Source: Sulfobacillus benefaciens (GTDB lineage Bacteria > Bacillota > Sulfobacillia > Sulfobacillales > Sulfobacillaceae). Taken from it: DNA of 64,000 nucleotides. The notes under the pieces were generated by a model. The model saw only the letters and a program-made list of their open reading frames with translations. It was not told the origin of the DNA and did no database searches. Positions within the stretch are counted from its first letter, which is position 1. Each line of letters begins with the position of its first letter. The DNA is taken from contig PXYT01000014.1 in the NCBI GenBank assembly GCA_003023725.1, forward strand, positions 1 to 64,000, read 5' to 3'. Made by a program: the position numbers and the translations under genes. Below, piece by piece: positions 37,175 through 46,645 of this stretch.

Positions 37175-38125
37175 GTGGCTGTCCATATCGTTTTCAACCT
37201 GTGCCAAGTCCTGGTCGTATTGCTATTGTCACCTTTTTTCCGCGGCCTTTTGACCCGTATCGAAGAGCGAATGCAAGCCAAGCGGGGTCCCAGCGTCTGG
37301 CAACCATATTATGATTTGTGGAAACTTTTTCATAAAGACGAAGTAGTATCCACCCAATCAACCTGGATATTTCGCTTCGCTCCCTATATTTATTTCGTAT
37401 CCCCGCTTCTGGTAACGCTATTGATTCCCGTGCTGACGGACTATCCTCTTTTCATGGCATTCATGGGAGATATGGTGGCTGCCGGATTTATCCTGTCCAT
37501 CGGAGCCTTTTTTCTCTCACTGGCCGCTATGGATGCCGGCACCGTATACGGATTTATGGGCTCCAGCCGCACCCGCATGGTCAGCTCATTGGTGGAACCC
37601 ATTTTCATCATTGTCTTTTTTTCCGTGTCCTTTGCCGCCAATTCCACCATCCCCTACATCGTGCAAGCCCATTGGGTCTCCACACCGGCGGCGTTTTATT
37701 CTCCCACCCATCTTTTAATCGTGGCGGCGTTCATCATGATTATTTTGGCAGAGACGGGAAGAATTCCCGTCGATAACCCTGCCGGACATTTTGAACTGGC
37801 CATGATTGACGAAGCCAGAACCCTGGAATTCTCGGGACCGTCACTGGCACTGGTTAAATGGGGCGGATACACGAAATTTATGGTTTTAAGCATCGTCTTG
37901 CTGAACGTGTTGGTCACGCCGTGGGGATTAGCCTCCCATCTCAACGGGATCGATCTATGCGCGGCCATAGTGCGGGTAGGTCTCAAGCTCACAGGATTTG
38001 TGGTGCTTGTTGCCATCGTCGAGACGTCTTTGGCCAAATTGCGGCTATTTCGGATTCCGGATTTTCTGGGAGTGGCTTTTGTCACGGCCGTTATCGCTAT
38101 GATTGTGCAACCGTTCCATTTCTAA
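37175..38125 (+). CDS. hyfC: Hydrogenase-4-like subunit C (NuoH-type membrane subunit)
   Basis: 316 residues with eight hydrophobic spans. The NuoH/HyfC marks are present: RIEERMQAKRGPSVWQPYYD followed by LWKLFHKDE, then ILAETGRIPVDNPAGHFELA and the acidic IDEARTLEFSG loop that contacts the quinone or electron-transfer module. The start is a GTG after a GGGGGG stretch. First gene of six in the same direction. In complex I and group 4 hydrogenases this subunit anchors the peripheral arm. It retains the charged residues needed for coupling. Confidence 0.9.
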   Translation: MAVHIVFNLCQVLVVLLLSPFFRGLLTRIEERMQAKRGPSVWQPYYDLWKLFHKDEVVSTQSTWIFRFAPYIYFVSPLLVTLLIPVLTDYPLFMAFMGDMVAAGFILSIGAFFLSLAAMDAGTVYGFMGSSRTRMVSSLVEPIFIIVFFSVSFAANSTIPYIVQAHWVSTPAAFYSPTHLLIVAAFIMIILAETGRIPVDNPAGHFELAMIDEARTLEFSGPSLALVKWGGYTKFMVLSIVLLNVLVTPWGLASHLNGIDLCAAIVRVGLKLTGFVVLVAIVETSLAKLRLFRIPDFLGVAFVTAVIAMIVQPFHF

Positions 38126-38158
38126 ACTTCCATTTCTCAACAAGGAAAGGGAATACTC

Positions 38159-38869
38159 ATGAACCAGCTTATGGTGGTGAATCATCTGCTCGTTAACATT
38201 AACAGTGTAATAGGAGCCTTGTTTTTGCTCAGCGCTGTGGTGCTCATGACCCAACGTCAGGCCCAGGCCGTGTTGAGACTGTTTGTCCGTCAGTCGATTT
38301 TGCTGGCCGTATCCGCTTTTATCCTCGGATGGCTGCATCATTCGGCAGAATTGATGATTGTCGGTCTGATCACGATTGTGGCCAAAGCCGTCCTCATCCC
38401 CCAGTTGTTAACACGCACCCTCGGACCGGATATTCGGTCCCGAAGAGAACTTGACTTTATCGTCAATACGCCAGTGTCTCTTCTGATCGCCCTGGGCATG
38501 ACCGTTTTATCGTATTTCTTTGTGGCGCCGCTTCTGAACGGCGCCAATCAGACCATTGCGGTGAACCTGCCGGTGGGACTGGATGTTCTCCTCATTGGCG
38601 TCTACACCTTGGCAGTACGCCGCGAAGCGGTCCCTCAAATGCTCGCAATGATGGCCATCGACAATGGCGCATTTTATGCCGGCATCGCGATCACCACATC
38701 GTCGGCCATCGTGGAATTGGCAGCGGGTTTGGAAGGCGTGATGGTCGTGTTGATTGCGGCTATTTTAGCCCGCACCCTGGCTCAACGTGTGGGCTCCACC
38801 GAGGTGTCGGAACTGACCCATCTCAAGGAAGGTGAAAGAATCGGCGAAAAAGAAGGTGAATCGGAATGA
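38159..38869 (+). CDS. hyfE: Hydrogenase-4-like subunit E (NuoK-related)
   Basis: 236 residues with about seven spans. The first segments and VAKAVLIPQLLTRTLGPDIR match HyfE, a subunit of hydrogenase-4 whose C-terminal part resembles NuoK. The C-terminal tail (HLKEGERIGEKEGESE) is charged and cytoplasmic. AAGGAAAGG precedes the ATG. The stop overlaps the next ATG by four bases. It probably lines the ion path between subunits C and F. Confidence 0.85.
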   Translation: MNQLMVVNHLLVNINSVIGALFLLSAVVLMTQRQAQAVLRLFVRQSILLAVSAFILGWLHHSAELMIVGLITIVAKAVLIPQLLTRTLGPDIRSRRELDFIVNTPVSLLIALGMTVLSYFFVAPLLNGANQTIAVNLPVGLDVLLIGVYTLAVRREAVPQMLAMMAIDNGAFYAGIAITTSSAIVELAAGLEGVMVVLIAAILARTLAQRVGSTEVSELTHLKEGERIGEKEGESE

Positions 38870-40299
38870 TCATTATCGCCATTCCTCTCGTACCCACTTT
38901 GGCGGCCTTAATTGCTCTCTTGACTCCCCGCATTCAGCTCATTCGGCTGACGACTGTATTGGGAACATTCGCGACGCTGGTTCTGAGCATGATCGTGGCC
39001 CATGAGATCACTCAGCGCATTCGGCTCACCGTTTTGCCCCACTGGATCGGAGTCGGCGGCCTGAGTTCTTTGATTCTCGTCCTGCAGGGTTTTGTCGCCC
39101 TAACCGCGGCACTGTACTCATGGGGATATATGAAACGGGTGACTTCACTTCACCCGCAACGCCAGCAGCAATTTTATGTCAATCTCAATTTGTTCCTGGC
39201 ATCTTTGTTCATGGTCCCGATTTTTCTTCAACCTGCTTTAACCTGGGTGGCCGTCGAACTGACCACCGTCCTTTCGGTGTTCTTGGTAGGGTTTGACAAC
39301 ACACCCCGGGCTCTCGAAGCCGCCTGGAAATATGCGGTGATCACGATCATGGGCGCCACCGTGGCGGTTCTGGGAATCTTTCTGCTGCTTTGGGGTCTGT
39401 TGACCCTGCATGTGTCGATTCAAACCTGGGACACCCTCAAGACGGCCGCCCCCCACATGCCGGTCGTGCAACTGAAATTGGCGTTTGTGCTCATTTTTAT
39501 CGGCTTTGGCACCAAGGTGGGCATCGTGCCAATGCACACCTGGCTGCCGGATGCTCACTCCCAGGCTCCCACTCCGGTCTGTGCCCTTTTGTCCGGAGTG
39601 GAGGTCAGCACGATTCTGTACGTGATTATGCGGCTTTGGCCGGTATTTGAACAAATCCCAGGAGGATTTGCCCAAAACTGGGCGTTGGTCTTCGGGCTGA
39701 TTTCCGTGGGCACCGCCGCCTTCCTCATGATTCAGGTGCGCGATTTTAAACGCTTGTTTGCTTTTTCCACGGTGGAGCAAATGGGGATCCTTTTGGTGGG
39801 ATTAGGTTTGGGGCCAGCCGGCCACTATGCCATGATGTATCAGTTGTTGACGCATGCCATCACCAAATCACTGGTGTTTTACAGTGCCGGCGCGGTATTC
39901 TTGGCCACATCCACGCTGGACATCGCATCGGTAAAAGGGGTGATAAGGAGCTCTCCCGTGGCGGGAACAACTTTGCTCTTTAGCGGATTGGCCATCGCGG
40001 GCGCTCCGCCTTTTGCCGTCTTTCTGAGTGAGTTTGCCCTTTTCCGCGCCTCGCTGATGTCCCGGCATATTATCGTACTGGTCCTGTTGCTGGTGTTTGT
40101 GACCTTGGCGTTCTTCGGCATTCTGCGCCATCTCAACCACATGATCTTCGGCCCGCCGTCCCACCCGCGGATCACCCTGCCCCGTTCGGTGATTTGGACT
40201 CTGGTCATCGGCTGGATTCCGGTTCTGGTGTTGGGCGTGTATCTTCCGGCTTCGGTTCACCACTTGCTCACTCTCACCACGTTGGCCTTAAGGAGGTAA
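38866..40299 (+). CDS. hyfF: Hydrogenase-4-like subunit F (antiporter-type, NuoN/M-like)
   Basis: 477 residues with about 14 spans. The proton-translocating core has GTKVGIVPMHTWLPDAHSQA then PTPVCALLSG, and the second lysine segment at MYQLLTHAITKSLVFYSAGA. FKRLFAFSTVEQMGILLVGL is the standard helix-7/8 region. Both halves of the inverted repeat are present, so ion pumping is expected. Coupled to hyfE by ATGA overlap. Confidence 0.9.
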   Translation: MIIIAIPLVPTLAALIALLTPRIQLIRLTTVLGTFATLVLSMIVAHEITQRIRLTVLPHWIGVGGLSSLILVLQGFVALTAALYSWGYMKRVTSLHPQRQQQFYVNLNLFLASLFMVPIFLQPALTWVAVELTTVLSVFLVGFDNTPRALEAAWKYAVITIMGATVAVLGIFLLLWGLLTLHVSIQTWDTLKTAAPHMPVVQLKLAFVLIFIGFGTKVGIVPMHTWLPDAHSQAPTPVCALLSGVEVSTILYVIMRLWPVFEQIPGGFAQNWALVFGLISVGTAAFLMIQVRDFKRLFAFSTVEQMGILLVGLGLGPAGHYAMMYQLLTHAITKSLVFYSAGAVFLATSTLDIASVKGVIRSSPVAGTTLLFSGLAIAGAPPFAVFLSEFALFRASLMSRHIIVLVLLLVFVTLAFFGILRHLNHMIFGPPSHPRITLPRSVIWTLVIGWIPVLVLGVYLPASVHHLLTLTTLALRR

Positions 40300-40307
40300 G
40301 GGCGTTG

Positions 40308-41867
40308 ATGACAGAAAAAACGTTGGAGCACATCCTCGAGCAACATGAAGAAATGGCCGTGACAGTCGAACCGAACTGGATCCGCATTGCGGCTCCAGCG
40401 TCCCGGCTCCCGGAATTGGCCTCACAATTAGCCCCTGAGTGGGCCTTTGCGGGCATTGTGCCCGAAAACGATCCCAAAACCCAAAGTCTTAGGTTACTTT
40501 ATGTGTTCTATGCGCGAAACGGCCCGTGGGTGGGCATTGAAGTCAGAAATCATGACCAAAGCATCCCCACCATCAGTAACATTCTGTTTGCCGCGGACTG
40601 GCAGGAACGGGAGATGGAGGACTTATTCGATGTGCAGTTCGAAGGCCATCCCCAGTTGGGTGACTTCGTACTGCATGACAGTCACTGGCCGGAAGGCACG
40701 GCTCCCATGAAACGGCATTCCTGGGAGATCCGGCAAAAAACCACCGAATCCCGGAATTTGAGCACACCCCGAATTGTTGAGGCCTCAGGTTCCTTTGTCA
40801 TGCCCATTGGACCCATTTTTTCCGGCACGCAGGAAGCGATTCAATTTGGACTCGAAACCGTGGGCGAAGAAATTGTTTTTGCCCACATCCGGCCATTTTA
40901 CAAATACCGTGCCGTGGAAAAGCTATTGGAAGGGCAAACTCCCTCTGTGGCACTCTTAATCGCCGAACGCATTGACGGGCTCACGGCCTTTTCCCACAGT
41001 CTCGCTATGGCCCAGGCATTCGAGACACTGGCCGGTGCTCCCGTTCCGCCGAGAGTCCGTCTTTTGCGGGTATTTTGGGCAGAAATTGAACGGATACGCT
41101 CTCATATGCAGGTGTTGGCGGGCATTTTGGAATCGACCGGGCTATCCGTTCCGGCAAACTTGATCCAGGCTCTTGAAGAAGACTTGCTGCAACTATCCGG
41201 GGCACTGACGGGTCATCGTTATTTATTCGGACTCGTCAGACCCGGAGGACTCAGTCGGGACTGGAGCGATACCGAGATTGAAAACATTGTCGACCGGCTC
41301 GGAACAATACTGGAACCCTCACAGCGGATCTTGGACGCATTAACCTTCGACAACAGTTTTTTGGACCGCTTGGAGGCTGTGGGCACTCTTAGCCTTGAGT
41401 CCGCCAGTACGCATTGTTTAGTGGGACCGGTAGCACGCGCTTCGGGGATAAACCGGGATTTAAGAGTCTGGCAGCCATATCAGGCTTACGATCAGATCAC
41501 CTTTGATGTGCCGGTGCAAGCGGAAGGCGACGGCTATGCCCGCTTTCGCCAACTGTGCCAGGAGATTGTCCAGTCGTACCGTATCGTTCAACAAATACCC
41601 CCCCTGCTCCCTGCTGCACTCTCCCAGACCGAAGACTTTGGGATAACCCAAGCAGGTACGGCTCTCGGATATGCCGAAAGCCCTGCGGGAGCGGTCATAT
41701 GCTGCGTGTCGGCCAATAGCCGGGGGATGGTGGAACGTTGCCGGGTGATAACTCCCGGTCTGGTTAACTGGCACGCTTTTCCCCAATCTGTCAGGCATTT
41801 TGCCTTTCAGGATTTTCCCATCATCCTGGCGACGTTTGGACTCAGCGTAGCCGATCTCGATCGCTAG
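40308..41867 (+). CDS. hyfG: NuoCD-like large subunit lacking nickel-iron ligands
   Basis: 519 residues. Residues about 1-150 are a NuoC-type domain (DWQEREMEDLFDVQFEGHPQ). The rest is the hydrogenase/NuoD large-subunit fold, with FAHIRPFYKYRAVEKLLEG and RVFWAEIERIRSHMQVL. In real [NiFe] hydrogenases two CxxC motifs bind the metal. Here the first region reads AERIDGLTAFSHS (D223, T226 for the cysteines) and the C-terminus reads FGLSVADLDR (S513, D516). All four ligands are gone, so it cannot activate H2 by the known mechanism. Such proteins occur in energy-converting hydrogenase-related (Ehr) complexes. The ATG follows AAGGAGG. Confidence 0.9.
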   Translation: MTEKTLEHILEQHEEMAVTVEPNWIRIAAPASRLPELASQLAPEWAFAGIVPENDPKTQSLRLLYVFYARNGPWVGIEVRNHDQSIPTISNILFAADWQEREMEDLFDVQFEGHPQLGDFVLHDSHWPEGTAPMKRHSWEIRQKTTESRNLSTPRIVEASGSFVMPIGPIFSGTQEAIQFGLETVGEEIVFAHIRPFYKYRAVEKLLEGQTPSVALLIAERIDGLTAFSHSLAMAQAFETLAGAPVPPRVRLLRVFWAEIERIRSHMQVLAGILESTGLSVPANLIQALEEDLLQLSGALTGHRYLFGLVRPGGLSRDWSDTEIENIVDRLGTILEPSQRILDALTFDNSFLDRLEAVGTLSLESASTHCLVGPVARASGINRDLRVWQPYQAYDQITFDVPVQAEGDGYARFRQLCQEIVQSYRIVQQIPPLLPAALSQTEDFGITQAGTALGYAESPAGAVICCVSANSRGMVERCRVITPGLVNWHAFPQSVRHFAFQDFPIILATFGLSVADLDR

Positions 41868-41937
41868 CCGGCATTGAGCTCAAGTCGTAGCCGGCAGTCA
41901 TTTTATCACCCATTTTACGTAAGGAGGAAAGTTTGCC

Positions 41938-42657
41938 ATGTTATGGTTTCGCAAGGGACTTGACCAGCCAGTCAGGACCTTAACCCCGAAAACATCTTCC
42001 ACGCTGCACGGATTGTCTCCCGGGCGCCCCGCCCCCACGCCTTCGCGCGATGCGGCGCCGGAAGACGTCTGTCCGACTCATGCGTTGAAAGAGCATGACG
42101 GCGTGATGGATGTCGATTACACACAGTGCATTCAGTGCCGCTTGTGCCGTCAACAGTCGCTCAAGAACAAAATGAATTGGGAAGAAGGATTTCATTGGGC
42201 CCAAATGACATCCACATCGCTTCCTGACGCCTTTCACCATTCGGTGCACGTAAGAGTCGTGGATGCAGGCGACTGCGGAGCCTGTCTCAATGAATTGCAC
42301 CAATTGGCCAGTCCGGTATACAGCTTGCACCGTCTGGGAATCGCGTTCACCCCGGCTCCGCGCGAAGCCGATGTGCTGGTGGTAACGGGGCCCGTAACGG
42401 TATCCATGAAAGAGACGCTGGAAGAAGCTTTTCAGTCTATGCCCACTCCTAAACGTGTCATGGCGGTAGGAACCTGTGCTCTTTCGGGTGGGATTTTTTC
42501 TTCCAGTTTTGCCGTAGCCGGTCCTGTTGACCGGGTGATTCCTGTAGATATTGCAATCCCCGGCTGTCCGCCGCCCCCCTTAGCTCTTCTCGATGGATTT
42601 CGTCTGATTATGGGCGCACGGCCGGAAAATCCCTTGGACGGGAGGGTACGGAAATGA
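41938..42657 (+). CDS. hyfI: NuoB-like small subunit fused to a ferredoxin-like N-terminus
   Basis: 239 residues. The C-terminal half is NuoB/HyfI: the proximal cluster cysteines C113 and C116 (DAGDCGACLNEL), C180 (GTCALSGG) and C210 (PGCPPPPLALLDGF) are all present, so one [4Fe-4S] cluster is retained. The N-terminal part has C45 (VCPTHAL) and C64/C67/C70 (CIQCRLC), enough for one ferredoxin-type [4Fe-4S] cluster, so a HyfA/HyfH-like function seems fused in. AAGGAGG precedes the ATG. It would carry electrons to the altered large subunit. Confidence 0.88.
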   Translation: MLWFRKGLDQPVRTLTPKTSSTLHGLSPGRPAPTPSRDAAPEDVCPTHALKEHDGVMDVDYTQCIQCRLCRQQSLKNKMNWEEGFHWAQMTSTSLPDAFHHSVHVRVVDAGDCGACLNELHQLASPVYSLHRLGIAFTPAPREADVLVVTGPVTVSMKETLEEAFQSMPTPKRVMAVGTCALSGGIFSSSFAVAGPVDRVIPVDIAIPGCPPPPLALLDGFRLIMGARPENPLDGRVRK

Positions 42658-44786
42658 CGGGTTTTCTCTTATTCCTGTCTTTGTCCCTTGCGGCCTGTGT
42701 ACTGGCATTCGTCGTGCCGGGGCACTGGACGACGCGCGTTAGCAGCGTCATGGGATCATTCGCGGCCGCCGCATTAGTGTACAGCGGAATCGTCTCGTTC
42801 TTTTTTCACTCCTGGTCACTGAATTTGTGGAACCTTCAAGGATGGGGACTGTTGGAGGTGGGAGAACCTCGTCTCCCCGCATTTTTCGTAGTGGTAACCG
42901 GACTCGTCTTCTTGCCGGTATCCTGGTTTTCTCCCGAATATCTCAAGCGATTGCAACCTCGCTATGATTTAAGATATTTCGTTCTCATCTACCACGCCTT
43001 GATGATGGCCATTGCCTTAACATTTTTGGCTCGGGATGTCATCACGTTTCTGTTGGCTTGGGAAATCATGTCGGTGGCAAGTTATCTGGCCGTGAACTTC
43101 GAGCATCTCCAAGAATCCCACACACAAGCGGGATATACAATGCTGGGAGCCAGTGAAGCGGGATTTCTCCTGACTCTGGGAGCCTGGCTGCCACTAATTG
43201 CGGTGTCCCACAGCATTGATTTTTCTGCGATTCAAGCTGCGTCAGCACGACACCATTTCCCTTTGAGTCTGGGATGGGCAGTGATGCTGTGCTCATTTTT
43301 CGGGTTTGGGGTAAAAGCCGGGTTATTTCCCAGCATGAGCTGGCTCCCGAGAGCCCATCCCGCAGCCCCCGCCAATTTTTCCGCGATATTGTCGGGTGTG
43401 ATTTTAAACCTGGGCATTTACGGCATTATCGAAATCAACGGAGTGCTTTGGCCTATCCACAACCCGTCCGAAGGACTCCTCATTGTCGTCATTGGAAGTG
43501 TGACCGCTTTGATTGGCATTTTGTACGCAAGTACCGAAAATCATCTGAAACGTATGCTGGCACACAGTTCCATCGAGAATATGGGGCTCATTACCATCGC
43601 CCTGGGAGCCACATTCACGTTTCGTGCGGCCCATTTGCCCGAACTGGCGTGGATAGCCGGCATTGCCGCGCTGTATCAAATTTTAAACCATTCCCTCTAT
43701 AAGTCGTTGCTGTTTCTCGGTGCCGGCGCGATTGACGCAGGTACAGGCGATCTGGAGATGGATCGGCTGGGCGGGTTGGCCCGGCGCATGCCCTGGACCT
43801 CCGCTGCCATGTTGGCCGGAGTCATGGCGATCTCCGCCTTGCCCCCCTTCAACGGGTTCATCAGCGAATGGCTGATCATTCAAAGCCTGCTTCGCAGTGT
43901 GGTTTTGAAACCCACGATTGATCAAGTGATTTTTGCCTTCAGCGGCGTGATTGTCGCTCTGACTGCGGGGCTGGCAGCGACCGCCTTCATCAAATTGTAT
44001 GGAATGATCTTTTTAGGCCCAGGCCGTTCCGCCGCTTCCGAAAACGCTCACGAAGCAGGATACGGGCCGAGATGGGCCATGGGATCTCTAGCGTTGCTCT
44101 GCTTAATTCTCGGGGTGACCCCGACTTATGTCGTCACGGGCTTGTCGCCTCTTGCCGCACAATTGGCCGGAGGCGGCGTCTTAGGAGGATTAATTCCGCC
44201 GTTTTTCTCGCCTCGGCACCTGCCGCGGTCTTTGGGCCAGACATTCGGGCCCCTGGGAGCGGAAGTTGGCCACCATCTCCTTCCCGGTCCAGGCTTGGTT
44301 TTTTTGTACCAAAGCCCGGGCCCCTCTCCGAACGTGGTGTTCGCCAGTTCCCCCTCCTACCTGGCCGTGGCCATGGGAATTTTTCTGGCTCTTTCGTATC
44401 TCGCTCTTCGCATTGTGAAAAAACACCAGCGGGTAGTGCGCCATGAACCGTGGCAAGGCGGTGTCAGACAATTGCCGGCCGATGCGCATTACACCGCCAC
44501 GGGTTTTTCGAACCCCATCGTGGTCATATTTCAGGCCATTTTACGGCCGTATCGGCCGGTGGAACACGAACAATTCCTCGCCTCCCATTTTCATAGCGCG
44601 GTTCAGCGCGAAGTCAGGGAGTCCTATGTGGTCGATCGTCTCGTGTTTTATCCCGCCGCCACGGTTGTGCAGAGTATAGCCGGAGTGCTGGCCCGTATCC
44701 ATCACGGAAAGATCAATGTTTATATTGCTTACGCGTTGATCACTCTGTTGGCGGTCATCTCACTGTCGTTGTGGGTCTTCCCTTAA
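42654..44786 (+). CDS. hyfB: Hydrogenase-4-like subunit B (NuoL-type antiporter subunit)
   Basis: 710 residues with about 16 spans. The NuoL/HyfB features are clear: FLLAWEIMSVASYLAVNFEH, GFGVKAGLFPSMSWLPRAHP then AAPANFSAILSG, and YQILNHSLYKSLLFLGAGAI with the second lysine. A long C-terminal extension (about 530-710) contains an interfacial segment and a final span. Coupled by ATGA to hyfI and last in the operon. It completes a membrane arm with two antiporter-type subunits (B and F) beside C and E. Confidence 0.9.
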   Translation: MTGFLLFLSLSLAACVLAFVVPGHWTTRVSSVMGSFAAAALVYSGIVSFFFHSWSLNLWNLQGWGLLEVGEPRLPAFFVVVTGLVFLPVSWFSPEYLKRLQPRYDLRYFVLIYHALMMAIALTFLARDVITFLLAWEIMSVASYLAVNFEHLQESHTQAGYTMLGASEAGFLLTLGAWLPLIAVSHSIDFSAIQAASARHHFPLSLGWAVMLCSFFGFGVKAGLFPSMSWLPRAHPAAPANFSAILSGVILNLGIYGIIEINGVLWPIHNPSEGLLIVVIGSVTALIGILYASTENHLKRMLAHSSIENMGLITIALGATFTFRAAHLPELAWIAGIAALYQILNHSLYKSLLFLGAGAIDAGTGDLEMDRLGGLARRMPWTSAAMLAGVMAISALPPFNGFISEWLIIQSLLRSVVLKPTIDQVIFAFSGVIVALTAGLAATAFIKLYGMIFLGPGRSAASENAHEAGYGPRWAMGSLALLCLILGVTPTYVVTGLSPLAAQLAGGGVLGGLIPPFFSPRHLPRSLGQTFGPLGAEVGHHLLPGPGLVFLYQSPGPSPNVVFASSPSYLAVAMGIFLALSYLALRIVKKHQRVVRHEPWQGGVRQLPADAHYTATGFSNPIVVIFQAILRPYRPVEHEQFLASHFHSAVQREVRESYVVDRLVFYPAATVVQSIAGVLARIHHGKINVYIAYALITLLAVISLSLWVFP

Positions 44787-45548
44787 GACGGGGCGGGCAA
44801 GACAGCGAATCGGTCGCCTTCGATCCGGGTGGCAAAAAGGTCCGCCATAATCATTTCGAATCTGGACCACTTGTTCCTTGCCGCCATTCGCGGCTGGTTC
44901 GGTGTGGCTGTGAATATTGCCACATGGTTCATGGCCCGGTAGAGGAAATTTGGCATCAGAGAAGGCAAAGACAAGCAAGGAAACATGCGGTACGCAAGCC
45001 GCGCTTGCGCAAACGACGAACCCCTACAACCTGGCTTACCCTCGTTTACCCTCGTTTAGCGGGGGTTTAGCGGGGGGTTGGCGGGTGAATGAACGAACGC
45101 CTTTGCATGAGGATTTTCGAGTGCTCTGTGTTGCCACGACAATTACCAATATTCATGGCAATCGTTAGCACATGAGTGATCACATGCTGTCAGTATTGCC
45201 CATCAAGGGGTTTTCGTCATTAAAGGGCGCCTTAGGGTCCGGCGGAAAGCGCCTTTGTGCGGTTGGAGCAGTGATTGAGCGGACTTGTCCGGCCGCACCG
45301 CGTAACAGTCGATTCACTGATCACATGACCTACGGTGCCGCCACGCAAAACCCGGGACGTAATACCACTATTCGAATACGCAGTATCCGCGAGCCTTAAG
45401 CTGGCGGGAACTCACTAAGGCACGGTTGGTCGCTCGACCCATGGCGGAATAGGTTCATCCAATGAACAAAGGACAAAACCTCGAACGTTGATGACCACAG
45501 CAGTCCAGCCGGATCAACATATTCCCGGGAAGATTCACGATGGTGATA
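44787..45548. other. Gap after the Hyf-like operon
   Basis: No terminator hairpin with a T-run was found. TACCCTCGTTT recurs in tandem at about 45039-45058, followed by related GGGGGTTTAGCGGGGGGTT. Frames at 45172-45399 and 44760-44986 have no supportable family. Probably decayed sequence. Confidence 0.4.
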
Positions 45549-45989
45549 TCACTCTATCCAGATTCCGTCCTCAATAGGATCTTCACCGGGTCCGTCCAAA
45601 ACGTAGGATATCATCGCGTCGCGGATTTCGTGGGCTAAATCCGCCATGGCTAAGGCCTCGTCGTAGCCCTCGCCAAAGCGCCGTGCCCGAAGTTCCAAAA
45701 TTCGGTTGATAAACCGCATTTGGTGCAAGGGAACAATAATTCTCATGCGGGCTGAATGCCACGCTTGGGGATTGGATGGGTAATCGAGCAATCCCTTCCG
45801 CGAGGAAAAAGGATCGGGCTCGAACACGAGTACGCGCCATGTTGTATTTTTAGCATCCATCACGTGAACCCAATGAGTTTCACTGCGATAAGGATCGAAG
45901 CACCCGAGAAAAGTTATATATTCGTACTCTTTAAATGCATCATACAACGCATCATCGAACTCGCCGGTCAATTTCACCATGAGCCGCAT
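45549..45989 (-). CDS. Hypothetical protein of unknown function
   Basis: 146 residues from an ATG with AAAGGAG five bases upstream. The sequence is balanced and globular: KLTGEFDDALYDAFKEYEYI, then RSETHWVHVMDAKNTTWRVL and RARRFGEGYDEALAMADLAH, ending in an acidic GPGEDPIEDGIWIE. The end is acidic and there are no membrane spans. I do not recognise a family. It has good codon structure and a strong ribosome site, so it is likely expressed. No co-oriented partner lies close. Confidence 0.65.
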   Translation of the reverse strand: MRLMVKLTGEFDDALYDAFKEYEYITFLGCFDPYRSETHWVHVMDAKNTTWRVLVFEPDPFSSRKGLLDYPSNPQAWHSARMRIIVPLHQMRFINRILELRARRFGEGYDEALAMADLAHEIRDAMISYVLDGPGEDPIEDGIWIE

Positions 45990-46285
45990 TCGTCTCCTTT
46001 CCCCTATTCCACATTCCCTCACTGCCGCGCCGTATCCACCCCGCAAACCGCGATAACTTCAAGACTTTCAAGCGGTATTATTGTAGCGTACCGGTCATTC
46101 CGATTCTTCCTGCCAAAGACGCTACAAAAATTCGGGAGGTTCGGCATTATAGGCATGAGGGCTGGCAGCGGAGGGATACCGAGAGATGAAGAGAGGGGTC
46201 TTTGGGCCGAGTCAATCCAGAGGATGGGCACAGACGGGGCGGGGGATCAGAATCTGATCCCCCGCAAGAGCTCAATCAAGGTCCG

Positions 46286-46645
46286 CTATCTGTTCGGATG
46301 ATTGGGCAGCTGATCCCCGCCCGGCCGAATCACCCGCAATTTGCGCCGCCTCCGCCACTGCCTCAATGTCTCAACACTGGCGGCATCCACTAACACCAAT
46401 CCGGCCAGAGGCAATAGCCCGAAAAACAAAAGGGCACTTAATCCAACCGCGTGACGAAACCCCAAGTGATCCCGCATATGCAGCCAGATTACCGCGGCCA
46501 TCACTATATTGATAAGCAAAGGCAGAAGAAGAGCCAGGAGCAGCGAGGGTCGATTGAAGTGATTTGGGGAATTTTCCCGGTGTTCCGTTTGGTTCCGTGT
46601 GACTCGCGTATTACCACCCCCACCCGTTAAGCGCGGTGCTCGCAC
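46286..46645 (-). CDS. Small two-span membrane protein
   Basis: 119 residues with two hydrophobic spans (LLLALLLPLLINIVMAAVIW and GLSALLFFGLLPLAGLVLVD) and an Arg-rich tail (ETLRQWRRRRKLRVIRPGG). The GTG start at 46645 has no obvious ribosome site, and the first 30 residues look non-conserved, so the true start may differ. The family is unknown. Confidence 0.45.
   Translation of the reverse strand: MRAPRLTGGGGNTRVTRNQTEHRENSPNHFNRPSLLLALLLPLLINIVMAAVIWLHMRDHLGFRHAVGLSALLFFGLLPLAGLVLVDAASVETLRQWRRRRKLRVIRPGGDQLPNHPNR

Noticed and set aside
40194-40307. N-terminal extension of the HyfG-like subunit
   Set aside because: It overlaps the end of hyfF in another frame; AAGGAGG correctly positions the ATG at 40308.
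45039-45080. Possible CRISPR-like repeats (TACCCTCGTTT, GGGTTTAGCGGGG)
   Set aside because: Units are short, adjacent and unequal with no spacers; a simple tandem duplication.
45172-45399. Possible nucleotidyltransferase (CofC-like) start in VLPIKGFSSLKGAL
   Set aside because: Similarity is limited to a few residues and the rest of the domain is absent.
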